From the NCBI RefSeq assembly GCF_028010285.1, contig NZ_CP116304.1, forward strand, positions 2,930,501 to 2,994,500: a stretch of 64,000 nt of DNA, given 5' to 3'. The stretch comes from Pseudomonas sp. Q1-7 (GTDB lineage Bacteria > Pseudomonadota > Gammaproteobacteria > Pseudomonadales > Pseudomonadaceae). The position numbers were made by a program, and so were the translations under genes. Shown one piece after another: positions 53,173-62,171 of this stretch (the first letter of the stretch is position 1; every line of letters starts with the position of its first letter). A model generated the notes under the pieces. That model was not told the origin of the DNA and made no database searches. It saw only the letters and a program-made list of their open reading frames with translations.

Positions 53173-54606
53173 TCAGAGGCCGCCCATCAGCACGTACTTG
53201 ATCTCCAGGTAGTCCTCGATTCCGTACTTCGAGCCTTCGCGGCCCAGGCCTGATTCCTTGATGCCGCCAAAGGGCGCCACTTCGGTGGAAATGATCCCTT
53301 CGTTGATGCCCACCATCCCCGCTTCCAGGCCTTCGGCCACGCGCCAGACGCGGCCGATGTCGCGGCTGTAGAAGTAGGCGGAAAGGCCGTAGGGCGTGTC
53401 GTTGGCGCGGGCCAGCACCTCGGCTTCGTCCTTGAAGCGGAAGCAGGCGGCGACAGGGCCGAAGGTTTCTTCGCTGGCGATGAGCATGTCCGGCGTGGCG
53501 TCGCCCAGTACGGTCGGCTCGAAGAAGGTGCCGCCCAGGGCGTGGCGACGGCCGCCGCAGATCAGCGTCGCGCCCTTCTCCAGGGCATCGCCCACGTGCT
53601 GCTCCACCTTGGCCAGGGCCGCTTCGTTGATCAGCGGGCCCTGCTCGGTCTCGCCTTCCAGGGCGGCGCCGACGCGCAGGGCGCGCACGGCCTCGGCGAG
53701 CTTGCGGGTAAAGGCCTCGTACACCGCGTCCTGGACGAAGAAGCGGTTGACGCAGACGCAGGTCTGCCCGGTGTTGCGGAACTTGGACGCCATGGCGCCC
53801 TTCACCGCCGCGTCGATGTCGGCGTCGTCGAAGACGATGAAGGGGGCGTTACCGCCCAGCTCCAGCGAGACTTTCTTCAGGGTGTCCGCCGCCTGGCGCA
53901 TCAGCAGCTTGCCGGTGCGGGTGGAGCCGGTGAAGCTCAGCTTGCGCACGCTGGCGGAGGCCTGCAGGGCAGCGCCGATAGCCGGGGCGTCGCCGGAAAC
54001 GATGTTGAACACCCCGGCCGGGATGCCCGCCTCCTCGGCCAGCACGGCCAGGGCGAAGGCGGACAGCGGCGTTTCTTCAGAGGGCTTGAGGATCATCGTG
54101 CAGCCCGCCGCCAGGGCCGGGCCCACCTTGCGGGTGACCATGGCCAGGGGGAAGTTCCAGGGCGTGATGGCCGCCACAACGCCTATCGGCTCCTTGGTCA
54201 GGATGATGCGTGCATCCGTCTTGTGGCTGGGGATCACGTCGCCATAGACGCGCTTGGCCTCCTCGGCGAACCACTCGAGGAAACTGGCGGCGTAGACCAC
54301 CTCGCCCATGGCCTCGGCCAGCGGCTTGCCCTGTTCGCGACTGAGCAGCTCGGCCAGCTCGCGCTGACTGGCCAGCATCCCCTCGGCCCAGCGACGCAAC
54401 GCCTGGCTGCGCTGCTTGGCGGTGAGCGCCCGCCAGCCCGGCAGGGCGCGTTCGGCGGCGCCGAGGGCGAGTTGGGTCGCCTCGGCCCCGCCGCGCGCCA
54501 CTTCGGCGATCAGCTCGCCGTTGGCCGGGTTGCGCACCGCGTAGTGGGCGCCCTCCTCCAGCCAGCGGCCGTCGATGTAATGCCCCTTGCGCAGCAACCG
54601 GCTCAT
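53173..54606 (-). CDS. NAD(P)-dependent succinate-semialdehyde-type aldehyde dehydrogenase
   Basis: A 477-residue ALDH. The catalytic Cys is in GQTCVCVNRFFV, the Glu in LELGGNAPF, the cofactor segment TPWNFPLAMVTRKVGPALAAGCTMILKPSEETP. Like GabD, it ends PFGGIKESGLGREGSKYGIEDYLEIKYV. ATG overlaps the AKR stop codon (ATGA). It probably oxidises an aldehyde product of the island; the particular substrate is unknown. Confidence 0.93.
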   Translation of the reverse strand: MSRLLRKGHYIDGRWLEEGAHYAVRNPANGELIAEVARGGAEATQLALGAAERALPGWRALTAKQRSQALRRWAEGMLASQRELAELLSREQGKPLAEAMGEVVYAASFLEWFAEEAKRVYGDVIPSHKTDARIILTKEPIGVVAAITPWNFPLAMVTRKVGPALAAGCTMILKPSEETPLSAFALAVLAEEAGIPAGVFNIVSGDAPAIGAALQASASVRKLSFTGSTRTGKLLMRQAADTLKKVSLELGGNAPFIVFDDADIDAAVKGAMASKFRNTGQTCVCVNRFFVQDAVYEAFTRKLAEAVRALRVGAALEGETEQGPLINEAALAKVEQHVGDALEKGATLICGGRRHALGGTFFEPTVLGDATPDMLIASEETFGPVAACFRFKDEAEVLARANDTPYGLSAYFYSRDIGRVWRVAEGLEAGMVGINEGIISTEVAPFGGIKESGLGREGSKYGIEDYLEIKYVLMGGL

Positions 54607-55637
54607 GCCACGGCCTCCTGCGCTTGGAACGCTTCGCGGGCCGGGCGGGCGACGCGGAGGATGCGCTGGCCGGCGGTGTAGTCGTTGATCAGGTCGCAGG
54701 GGGTGTAGTTGCGCTCCAGCTCATAGCGTTCTTCCGCGTCCAGGCGGGTTTCCAGGGCGGCCAGGGCGCTGTCGAACTGCTCGGTGGAGTCGGCGCCCAC
54801 CAGCATGCAGTCCACGCCCGGATGGTTGAGCACCCAGGCCTGGGCGATCTGCGCGTTGGAAACGCCACGGGCGCGAGCCACGCGCTGCACCGAACGGGCG
54901 ATCTCGAAGGACGCCTCGTCGGCGTACATCTGCTGGGTGAAGAAGTCGGTCTGGTTGCGGGTGGACTGCGCGTCGCCGGTCAGCAGTCCGCGTGCCAGCG
55001 GGCTGAACACCGAGACGCCGAGGCCCTGGTCGCGGCAGAAGGGGATCATCTCGCGCTCTTCTTCGCGGTAGGCGCAATTCAGCTGCAACTGCATGTTGAT
55101 CGGCTTGACCCAGCCATTGCGCTCGCAGGCCATGAGGATTTTCGCCAACTGGCCGGTGAGCATGGTGGAGACGCCGATGTAGCGCGCCTTGCCGGCTTTG
55201 ACGATGTCGTTCAGGGCCTCCATGGTCTCTTCCACCGGGGTATTCAGGTCGAAGAAATGCAGCATGTAGAGGTCGACGTAATCCATGCCCAGGCGCGTCA
55301 GCGACGCGTCAATGCTATCGAGGATGTGTTTGCGCGAGTGGCCGCTGGCGTTGATCCCTTCGCGGGTGCCGTAGCCGACCTTGGTGGTGACCACCACGTC
55401 CTCGCGGCGCACCAGGCGCTTGAGGATGCGCCCCACCACTTCTTCGCCCACGCCGGCGGAATAGAAGTCGGCCAGGTCGATGAAGTTCACGCCCTTGTCC
55501 AGGGCGTGGCGGATGATCGGCTCGCTCTTCTGTTCGTCGAAGATCCAGGGCTTCCACTGGGGGGTGCCCATGTTCATGGTGCCGAGGCAGAGCTTGGAAA
55601 CCTGCAGGCCGGAATGGCCGAGACGGGTGTATTGCAT
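54603..55637 (-). CDS. aldo/keto reductase (YajO/Tas-like)
   Basis: A 344-residue AKR with start at ATG 55637 (GAGGTGGTC upstream). The motifs FIDLADFYSAGVGEEVVG (Asp and Tyr), TTKVGYG (Lys) and VDLYMLHFFD (His) make up the catalytic tetrad, and the cofactor loop is CMLVGADSTEQF. It reduces a carbonyl, or oxidises an alcohol, on the substrate handled by this island. It is second in the operon after the Fae-like gene (10-base gap). Confidence 0.92.
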   Translation of the reverse strand: MQYTRLGHSGLQVSKLCLGTMNMGTPQWKPWIFDEQKSEPIIRHALDKGVNFIDLADFYSAGVGEEVVGRILKRLVRREDVVVTTKVGYGTREGINASGHSRKHILDSIDASLTRLGMDYVDLYMLHFFDLNTPVEETMEALNDIVKAGKARYIGVSTMLTGQLAKILMACERNGWVKPINMQLQLNCAYREEEREMIPFCRDQGLGVSVFSPLARGLLTGDAQSTRNQTDFFTQQMYADEASFEIARSVQRVARARGVSNAQIAQAWVLNHPGVDCMLVGADSTEQFDSALAALETRLDAEERYELERNYTPCDLINDYTAGQRILRVARPAREAFQAQEAVA

Positions 55638-55647
55638 GGCGACCACC

Positions 55648-56160
55648 TCAGGCTTTCGGGGTGTAGAACGGGTTGGCGATAGCTCCCGCCACGTCGGCCA
55701 GCTGGGCGCGGGATGGCAGACCGGACAGCGCCGCGCGGATCGCGGTGCGGCAGGCGTTGTAGTTGTTCAGGTAGACGGCATCCAGGTCGTCGCAGGCGGG
55801 GTTGACCCAGTTGGCGGTGACGATGGCCCATTCGTCCTCGGCCTCCGGCGGCAGGGTGCCGTCCAGCAGGGCCTCGGTGACGGCCTTGGCGATGCCGGCC
55901 TGGGACGCCCCCCAGGTGGCGTTGGCATGCAGGTCGCCGCTGATCTCGGCCTTGTTCACGTAGAGGGTCATGGGCTTGACCGGCACATTGGGCTGGGCAA
56001 TGACCATGAACGGGCAATGGCCCTGGCTGGGCGACGCCAGGCTGTTGGCGAACGCCTGGCCGGCCGGGCCGTTGCGCGGACCGATCAGGATGTTGATGTG
56101 GGCGGCGTTGACGCCGGGGCCTTCGAAGCCTTCGCCGATATAGAGGTCGAGTTGTTTCAT
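55648..56160 (-). CDS. formaldehyde-activating enzyme (Fae)-like protein
   Basis: A 170-residue protein with the Fae fold. Its opening, YIGEGFEGPGVNAAHINILIGPRNGPAGQAFANSL, carries the catalytic-type histidine (H21) of Fae, which condenses formaldehyde with tetrahydromethanopterin. The rest (CPFMVIAQPNVPVKP, NKAEI) also follows the family. The start is set at ATG 56160, because GAGGA lies 8 bases upstream; an ATG 9 bases further upstream is too close to it. It heads an operon with AKR, ALDH and MFS genes, in a genus not known to make tetrahydromethanopterin. It may act on another aldehyde or cofactor. Confidence 0.85.
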   Translation of the reverse strand: MKQLDLYIGEGFEGPGVNAAHINILIGPRNGPAGQAFANSLASPSQGHCPFMVIAQPNVPVKPMTLYVNKAEISGDLHANATWGASQAGIAKAVTEALLDGTLPPEAEDEWAIVTANWVNPACDDLDAVYLNNYNACRTAIRAALSGLPSRAQLADVAGAIANPFYTPKA

Positions 56161-56600
56161 GGCAGTCATCCTCGGGAGGTTGCGTAAAAGTCGGGTACGC
56201 CGCAGTGCCTCACCCGCACGCGATGGCGGGCTGGGAGCGCAGGGGAAAACGCGACGGAGGGGAGCGGAAAGGAACGGTCTCAACCCACGGCAACAGCGCG
56301 CCGAGGCAGCCGTAGGCAGGCCTGAACCCGAGGCGGGATAGGACATTCATGGTTGCGGTGCTCGTTGTTGTTGTTGGGAGAGCCGGGCCGGTGGATCCAG
56401 CCGCAGCGATTTTTAGCACCGCCCACCGCACCGCCAGTAACCATAAAAACGCAAGGGGCCATGACAAAATCTCATAGGCATGACTCGCCAGTAACATGCG
56501 TTTTTCGAATGTTTCACCCCGAATTTAATCGTTTGTTCACCGGCTCGCGGCGAACAACACTGGCGCACCCTCACACAACAACAATTCGAGGATCGTCAAC
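56161..56600. other. intergenic region between the two divergent operons of the island
   Basis: 440 bases with no recognised gene. It should hold both promoters. A dyad, TTGTTC (56533-56538) / GAACAA (56552-56557), separated by 13 bases, is the only operator-like feature and lies about 45-70 bases from the OprD start. Confidence 0.5.
56533..56557. promoter_or_regulatory. TTGTTC/GAACAA dyad before the OprD gene
   Basis: A perfect 6-bp inverted repeat with 13-base spacer, GC-rich inside (CCGGCTCGCGG). It could be a GntR/LacI-type operator for the island. No regulator gene is found within the island. Confidence 0.35.
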
Positions 56601-57932
56601 GTGCCCTACCCGTCTCGTGCCCTGCCCGGACTGTCCGCCGCCACCCTGCTGCTGTGCAGCCTGCCACTCATGGCCGCTGAGGACGCCAAGCCTGCGGAAG
56701 GCTTCTTCGAAGGCAGCTCGCTCAAGCTGATCAACCGCAACTTCTACTTCAACCGTGATTTCCGCAGCCGTGGCGATGGCCTGTTCAACGGCCGCCAGCA
56801 GAGCTATCGCGAGGAGTGGGCCCAGGGTTTCCAGGGTTTCTACAGCTCCGGCTATACCCAGGGCACGGTCGGCGTGGGTGTCGACGCCCACGCCCTGCTC
56901 GGCGTGAAGCTGGACAGCGGTGGCGGCACCTCGGGGACCAACCTGCTGCCGCTGGACAGCCAGCGCCATGCCGAAGACGACTACTCCGCCGCCGGCGCCG
57001 CCCTCAAACTGCGCGCCTTCGACAGCGAACTGAAGCTGGGCGACCTGTTTCCCATCACCCCGGTGTTCCAGCGCGGCGACGGCCGCCTGCTGCCCCAGAG
57101 CTTCCGTGGCGCTTCACTGCAGAATGCCTCCATCGACGGCCTGATCCTCCAGGGCGGGCACCTGCATTCGGCGCGCAACAAGGCCAGCAGCAACCACGAC
57201 GGCGAGATGACCACCGAATACGGCGGCACCACCTATGGTTCGGCCAGCTACCTGGGCGGTGATTACGAATTCGCTGGCGGCACCCTGCTGAGCCTCTACC
57301 AGGCGCAGTTCGAGGATGTCTGGAACCAGTCCTACGTCAGCCTCGGCCATCAGTTCAGCCTGACCGATGACGGCATCCTGGCCCTGGGCGCCAACCTCTA
57401 CCGCACCCGCGACGAAGGCAGCGCCCGCGCCGGCGAGATCGATACCGACAGTTGGAGCGCCTATGCCAGCCTGCGCCTCGGCGCACACCGCTTCATGGTC
57501 GCGCACCAGCGCATCGACGGCGACCAGCCCTTCGATTACCTGGGCGACGGCGATTCGATCTACCTCGCCAACTCGGTCCTGTATTCCGACTTCAACTCGC
57601 CCAACGAACGTTCCTGGCAGCTGCGCTACGACTTCGACATGGCCGCGCTGGGCGTTCCCGGCCTGAGCGTCATGACCCGCTACCTGCGCGGCACCGACAT
57701 CGATAACTCGAAGGTCGACCCCAACGGGGCCTACGCCTACTACGCGGTGCTCGGCGACGGCGGCAAGCACTGGGAACGCGACATCGAGATCAAGTACCTG
57801 GTCCAGGACGGCCCGGCCAAGAACCTTTCCATCGCCGTGCAGCAGACCGTCCACCGCGCCAATGCGGCGCAGGCCGATGGCGACGTCGACCAAGTGCGGA
57901 TCATCACCCAGTACCCCCTGGACGTGTTCTGA
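56601..57932 (+). CDS. OprD-family outer-membrane porin
   Basis: A 443-residue porin starting with GTG at 56601 (GAGGA 9 bases upstream). The signal peptide is about 25 residues (ending LMAAED); KLINRNFYFNRDF, GYTQGTVGVGVDAHALLGVKLD and RLLPQSFRG are family features, as is the final strand TQYPLDVF. It is the first gene of the operon OprD, ALDH, MFS, enolase-like, GMC. It is likely the outer-membrane entry route for the island's substrate. Confidence 0.93.
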   Translation: MPYPSRALPGLSAATLLLCSLPLMAAEDAKPAEGFFEGSSLKLINRNFYFNRDFRSRGDGLFNGRQQSYREEWAQGFQGFYSSGYTQGTVGVGVDAHALLGVKLDSGGGTSGTNLLPLDSQRHAEDDYSAAGAALKLRAFDSELKLGDLFPITPVFQRGDGRLLPQSFRGASLQNASIDGLILQGGHLHSARNKASSNHDGEMTTEYGGTTYGSASYLGGDYEFAGGTLLSLYQAQFEDVWNQSYVSLGHQFSLTDDGILALGANLYRTRDEGSARAGEIDTDSWSAYASLRLGAHRFMVAHQRIDGDQPFDYLGDGDSIYLANSVLYSDFNSPNERSWQLRYDFDMAALGVPGLSVMTRYLRGTDIDNSKVDPNGAYAYYAVLGDGGKHWERDIEIKYLVQDGPAKNLSIAVQQTVHRANAAQADGDVDQVRIITQYPLDVF

Positions 57933-58009
57933 GCACGATCGGCTGCGCTTTCCAGCGCGAGCGATCGTGTGGATTCACGAAAACCCGCTTCAAACCAGGT
58001 AAGAAACCC

Positions 58010-59434
58010 ATGCGACAGGATCGAAATTTCGTCGACGGCCAGTTCGTCGAACCCGCCCGCGATGCCCGTATCGCCGTGTACAACCCGGCCACCGAGGAAC
58101 TGATCGCCCAGGTGCCGGCCGCCAGCGCCGACGAGGCGCGCCACGCCGTGGAGGTGGCCGCCGCTGCACAGAAACGCTGGGGCAAACTGACCAGCATCGA
58201 GCGCGCCGAGCACCTGCGTCGTTTCGCCGACGCCCTGGTGGCCAACGCCGACGTCATTGGCGCCGCCCTGGCCGCCGAATCCGGCAAGAGCCTGGCGGAC
58301 GCCAGCAACGAGGCGCGCTACGCCGCCGAGATCACCCGCTACCATGCCGAGTGGGCGCGACGCATCGAGGGCGAGGTGATTCCCAGCGACACCCCCGATG
58401 AAACCCTGCTGCTGCAGCGTGAGCCGATTGGCGTGGTCGCCTGCCTGATTCCCTTCAACTACCCGGTCTACACCCTGCTGCGCAAAGTGGCGCCGGCACT
58501 CATTACCGGCAACACAGTGGTGGTGCGGCCGAGCAACAACACCCCCACCTCGGCCTTCGAGATCGCCCGTGCGGCGCAGCAGGCCGGGCTGCCGGCCGGC
58601 GTGTTCAACCTGCTGACCATGGATCACGCCACCGCTGGCGTGCTCTGCACCCAGCCGTCCGTTGGCCTGATCACCCTCACCGGTAGCGTCAATGCCGGGC
58701 GCACCGTGCTGGAGTACTGCAAGGAGAACATCGCCAAACCGTCCCTGGAACTGGGCGGCAAGACCCCGGCGATCATCGAGGCCGACGCCGACCTGGAGAA
58801 AGCCGCCAGCGACCTGGTGCGATCCAAGACCACCCACTGCGGCCAGCTCTGTACCGCCATCGAGCGGGTTTACGTGCAGGACGCCGTGCATGATCGCTTC
58901 CTCGCCCTGCTCAAGGAAAAAATGGCTGCCGTGCGCATCGGCGATCGCGCCAGGGACGCGGGCCTGATGGGGCCGCTGGTGAACCGTAAGGCGCGCGAGC
59001 ATATCCACGGCTTGGTGCAGCGCGCCCTGGCCGAGGGCGCGGTGCTGGAAACCGGCGGCGTACTGCCCGACGGCCCCGGCCATTTCTACCCGGCCACCCT
59101 GCTCAGCGGCTGCCGCCAGGACATGGAAATCATCCGCGAGGAAAGCTTCGGCCCGATCATGCCGGTGCTCCGCTATCGCGATATCGACGACGCCATCGCC
59201 CTGGCCAACGACCACCAGTTCGGCCTGGCCTCGGTGCTCTACACCGAGAACTACCGCACCGCGATGAAGGTGGCCAACACCATCGAGGCAGGCGAGCTCT
59301 ACATCAACCGCACCCCGGCCGACCCCTACCAGGGTTTCCACGCCGGCTGGAAACGCTCCGGCCTCGGCGGCGACGACGGCAAGCACGGGATGCTCGAGTT
59401 CACCCAGACCCGCCTGGTGGTCATGAAGTACTGA
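58010..59434 (+). CDS. aldehyde dehydrogenase (lactaldehyde/glycolaldehyde dehydrogenase-like)
   Basis: A 474-residue ALDH. The catalytic cysteine is in TTHCGQLCTAIERV, the Glu in LELGGKTP, the cofactor segment IPFNYPVYTLLRKVAPALITGNTVVVRPSNNTP. The overall pattern is closest to AldA-like enzymes that oxidise lactaldehyde and glycolaldehyde. It lies 77 bases after the OprD gene and 99 bases before the MFS gene, same strand. Confidence 0.92.
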   Translation: MRQDRNFVDGQFVEPARDARIAVYNPATEELIAQVPAASADEARHAVEVAAAAQKRWGKLTSIERAEHLRRFADALVANADVIGAALAAESGKSLADASNEARYAAEITRYHAEWARRIEGEVIPSDTPDETLLLQREPIGVVACLIPFNYPVYTLLRKVAPALITGNTVVVRPSNNTPTSAFEIARAAQQAGLPAGVFNLLTMDHATAGVLCTQPSVGLITLTGSVNAGRTVLEYCKENIAKPSLELGGKTPAIIEADADLEKAASDLVRSKTTHCGQLCTAIERVYVQDAVHDRFLALLKEKMAAVRIGDRARDAGLMGPLVNRKAREHIHGLVQRALAEGAVLETGGVLPDGPGHFYPATLLSGCRQDMEIIREESFGPIMPVLRYRDIDDAIALANDHQFGLASVLYTENYRTAMKVANTIEAGELYINRTPADPYQGFHAGWKRSGLGGDDGKHGMLEFTQTRLVVMKY

Positions 59435-59533
59435 TCCTGGCTTCAAACCCTGCACGTCCGGGCGGCCGTGCAGGGTCATCCAACAAGAACAATCATTGAA
59501 CAGGCGCCTTCGCGGGTGCCCGAGGATACCCAG

Positions 59534-60835
59534 ATGTCCCGAACTTCTGCCCAGATCGCCGACCTTGCCGGCACCCACGAGAACGGCAAGGCCCAGCGCT
59601 ACATCCAACTCATGCTGCTGGTGCTGGCCGCCGGCGCCATCTACCCCGTGCTTTACCTGCGCCAGGTGTACCAGAGCACCATGCTGGAGGTGTTCGCCAT
59701 CAGCAACACCGAGCTGGGCTACCTCTATTCCATGCTCGGCACCCTGTTCCTGGTCAGCTACCTGCCCAGCGGCTGGCTGGCCGACCGCATCGCACCGCGC
59801 TACCTGATCAGCTTTTCCCTGGTGACCACCGGCCTGTTGGCCCTGTGGTACTCCACCGCACCGGGCTTCGACAGCCTGCTGGTGATCTACGCCGGCTGGG
59901 GCATCAGCACCGGCCTGACCTTCTGGGCCTCGGTGATCAAGCGGGTGAAGATGATCGCCCGGCATTCCGAGCAGGGCCGTTTCTTCGGCGTCCTCGACGG
60001 CGGCCGCGGCCTGGTGGAAGCCCTGCTGGCGACCGTCGCCATCGCCCTGTTCGCCTATGCCACCGAAACCCAGGGCCAGTCGGTGAAAGTCGGTTTCACC
60101 CATGTGGTGTACCTCTACGCCGCCACCTGCATCGTCATCGGCGTGCTGATGCTCGGCGTCAGGGACCCGAAGGCGCGCGTCGAGGACGACAGCCCCGCCG
60201 AACACCAGAAGAACAACCTGCTGCGCGACCTCAAGACCCTCGCGCGCATCCCCGAACTGTGGCTGGTGGCGGCTATCGTGTTCTGCGGCTACCACATCTT
60301 CTGGGCCACCTACAGCTTCTCCGCCTACCTCCAGGAAGGTGGCTTCGGCCTCAGCGCCGTGATGGCTGGCACCATCACCACGGTGAAACTCTGGATGCGC
60401 CCCATCGGCGGCATCGGCGGCGGCTACCTGGGCGACAAGTTCTCCAATATTTCGGTGCTGATCGCCGCCCTGGCGCTGGCGACCCTCGGCATGCTCGGCC
60501 TGATCGTCTTCCCCGCGCTGAACAGCCTCGCCGTGCTGATCGCCCTGGTCATCTTCATCGGCCTGCTGACCTATGCCATCCGCGGCCTGTACTGGGCGAT
60601 CCTCGATAACTGCCAGATTCCCCTGCGCATCACGGGCCTGGCCATCGGCATCATCTCGGTGGTGGGTTATTCGCCCGACGTGTTCATTCCGCTGGTCAAT
60701 GGCTGGATCGCTGACGCCTTCCCCGGCTTCCTCGGCTACCAGATCTACTTCGGCTACATCGCCGTCATCGGCACCCTCGGCGTGATCGCCGCCCTCACCC
60801 TCCAGAAGCGCATTGGCAACAAGGCAGGCCACTGA
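59534..60835 (+). CDS. MFS transporter
   Basis: A 433-residue, 12-helix permease (ATG 59534, GAGGATACC upstream). The motifs SGWLADRIAPRYLISFSL between helices 2 and 3 and the GRFFGVLDGGRGLVEALLATVAIALF helix are in the style of organophosphate/sugar acid:H+ symporters. It may import the substrate that the porin admits. The stop codon is 2 bases before the next gene's ATG. Confidence 0.9.
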   Translation: MSRTSAQIADLAGTHENGKAQRYIQLMLLVLAAGAIYPVLYLRQVYQSTMLEVFAISNTELGYLYSMLGTLFLVSYLPSGWLADRIAPRYLISFSLVTTGLLALWYSTAPGFDSLLVIYAGWGISTGLTFWASVIKRVKMIARHSEQGRFFGVLDGGRGLVEALLATVAIALFAYATETQGQSVKVGFTHVVYLYAATCIVIGVLMLGVRDPKARVEDDSPAEHQKNNLLRDLKTLARIPELWLVAAIVFCGYHIFWATYSFSAYLQEGGFGLSAVMAGTITTVKLWMRPIGGIGGGYLGDKFSNISVLIAALALATLGMLGLIVFPALNSLAVLIALVIFIGLLTYAIRGLYWAILDNCQIPLRITGLAIGIISVVGYSPDVFIPLVNGWIADAFPGFLGYQIYFGYIAVIGTLGVIAALTLQKRIGNKAGH

Positions 60836-60837
60836 CC

Positions 60838-62055
60838 ATGAAGATCGTTTCCCTCCAGACCCATGTGGTCGCCGTTCCGCCGCCCCATATCGGCGGGATG
60901 TACTGGCTGTTCGTGCAACTGAAGACCGACTGCGGCATCGAAGGCGTCGGTGAGATCTACGCCGCCACCTTCCACCCCAAGGCGATGGTGCCGGTCATCG
61001 AGGACGTGTTCGAGCGCTATCTGCTGAACCAGGACCCGCACCATATCGAGCGCTTCTTCCGCCGGGCCTACTCCAGCGGCTTCACCCAGCGCCCGGACCT
61101 GACCATGATGGGCGTGGTATCCGGTCTGGAAATGGCGTGCTGGGACATCATCGGCAAGGCCGCCGACAAGCCGGTCTACGAGCTGCTCGGCGGCCTGGTG
61201 AACGAACGCCTGCGCGCCTACACCTACCTCTACCCGGTCAACAGCCAGGGCGAGTACGACTACGACGACCCGGACCTCGCTGCCGAGTGCGCGGTGAAAA
61301 ACATGGAACTGGGCTTCACTGCCCTGAAGTTCGATCCGGCCGGCCCCTACACCGCCTTCTCCGGGCACCAGATTTCCCTGGACGTGCTGGAGCGCTGCGA
61401 GACCTTCTGCCGCACGATCCGCGACGCCGTGGGTAACAGGTGCGACCTGCTGTTCGGCACCCACGGACAGATGGTGCCCTCTTCGGCCATCCGCCTTGCC
61501 CAGCGCCTGGAAAAGTACGACCCGCTGTGGTTCGAGGAACCCATCCCACCGGGCCAGGAAGCGGCCATGGCCCAGGTCGCGGCGAAGACCCGCATCCCCA
61601 TCGCCACCGGTGAAAGGCTGACCACCAAGTACGAGTTCCACAAACTGCTGGCCGCCGGCGGCGCCTCCATCCTGCAGATGAACGTCGGCCGCTGCGGCGG
61701 CCTGCTGGAAGCGAAGAAGATCGCCAGCCTGGCCGAGGCCTACTACGCGCAGATCGCCCCGCACCTCTATAACGGGCCCATCGGCGCCGCCGCCAGCTTC
61801 CAACTGGCCGCGTGCACGCCGAACTTCCTGATCCAGGAAAGCATCGAGACCTGGGGCGGCTTCCACGCCGAAGTGCTGAAGAAGCCGCTGCAGTGGGAAG
61901 ACGGCTACATCATCCCCTCGAAGGAGCCTGGCCTGGGTGTGGAACTGGACCTGGACGTGGTGCGCCGGCACTCGCCCTACACCGGCGACCGCCTGCACCT
62001 GCAGATGGCCCCCAACCCCGTGGACGTGCGCGACACCGCGCCCGCCAAGGGCTGA
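60838..62055 (+). CDS. enolase-superfamily enzyme (mandelate racemase/muconate lactonizing type), sugar acid dehydratase-like
   Basis: A 405-residue protein with N-terminal capping domain and (beta/alpha)7 barrel. The proton-abstracting lysine is in ALKFDPAGPY (K164). Two metal-binding glutamates are in WFEEPIPP (E233/E234) and IATGERL (E259), and a catalytic-type histidine is in IAPHLYNGP. The position of the first metal ligand reads GTHGQ instead of the common DANxx Asp (G207). The family dehydrates or isomerises acid sugars; with an adjacent MFS, ALDH and OprD this suggests a sugar acid or related substrate. Confidence 0.88.
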   Translation: MKIVSLQTHVVAVPPPHIGGMYWLFVQLKTDCGIEGVGEIYAATFHPKAMVPVIEDVFERYLLNQDPHHIERFFRRAYSSGFTQRPDLTMMGVVSGLEMACWDIIGKAADKPVYELLGGLVNERLRAYTYLYPVNSQGEYDYDDPDLAAECAVKNMELGFTALKFDPAGPYTAFSGHQISLDVLERCETFCRTIRDAVGNRCDLLFGTHGQMVPSSAIRLAQRLEKYDPLWFEEPIPPGQEAAMAQVAAKTRIPIATGERLTTKYEFHKLLAAGGASILQMNVGRCGGLLEAKKIASLAEAYYAQIAPHLYNGPIGAAASFQLAACTPNFLIQESIETWGGFHAEVLKKPLQWEDGYIIPSKEPGLGVELDLDVVRRHSPYTGDRLHLQMAPNPVDVRDTAPAKG

Positions 62056-62087
62056 CCTGACTTGTGCTCCCCTCTCCCTCGCTTGTC

Positions 62088-62110
62088 GCCCTCTCCCTTT
62101 GGGAGAGGGC
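62088..62110. repeat. short perfect hairpin between enolase-like and GMC genes
   Basis: GCCCTCTCCC / GGGAGAGGGC around TTT. It is a common type of Pseudomonas intergenic palindrome. It could reduce expression of the downstream gene relative to the upstream ones. Confidence 0.6.
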
Positions 62111-62171
62111 CGGGGTGAGGGTAACCAGCCCCCGCTCGGGGCCGACCCAACGAACGACGCGGTATCGATTC

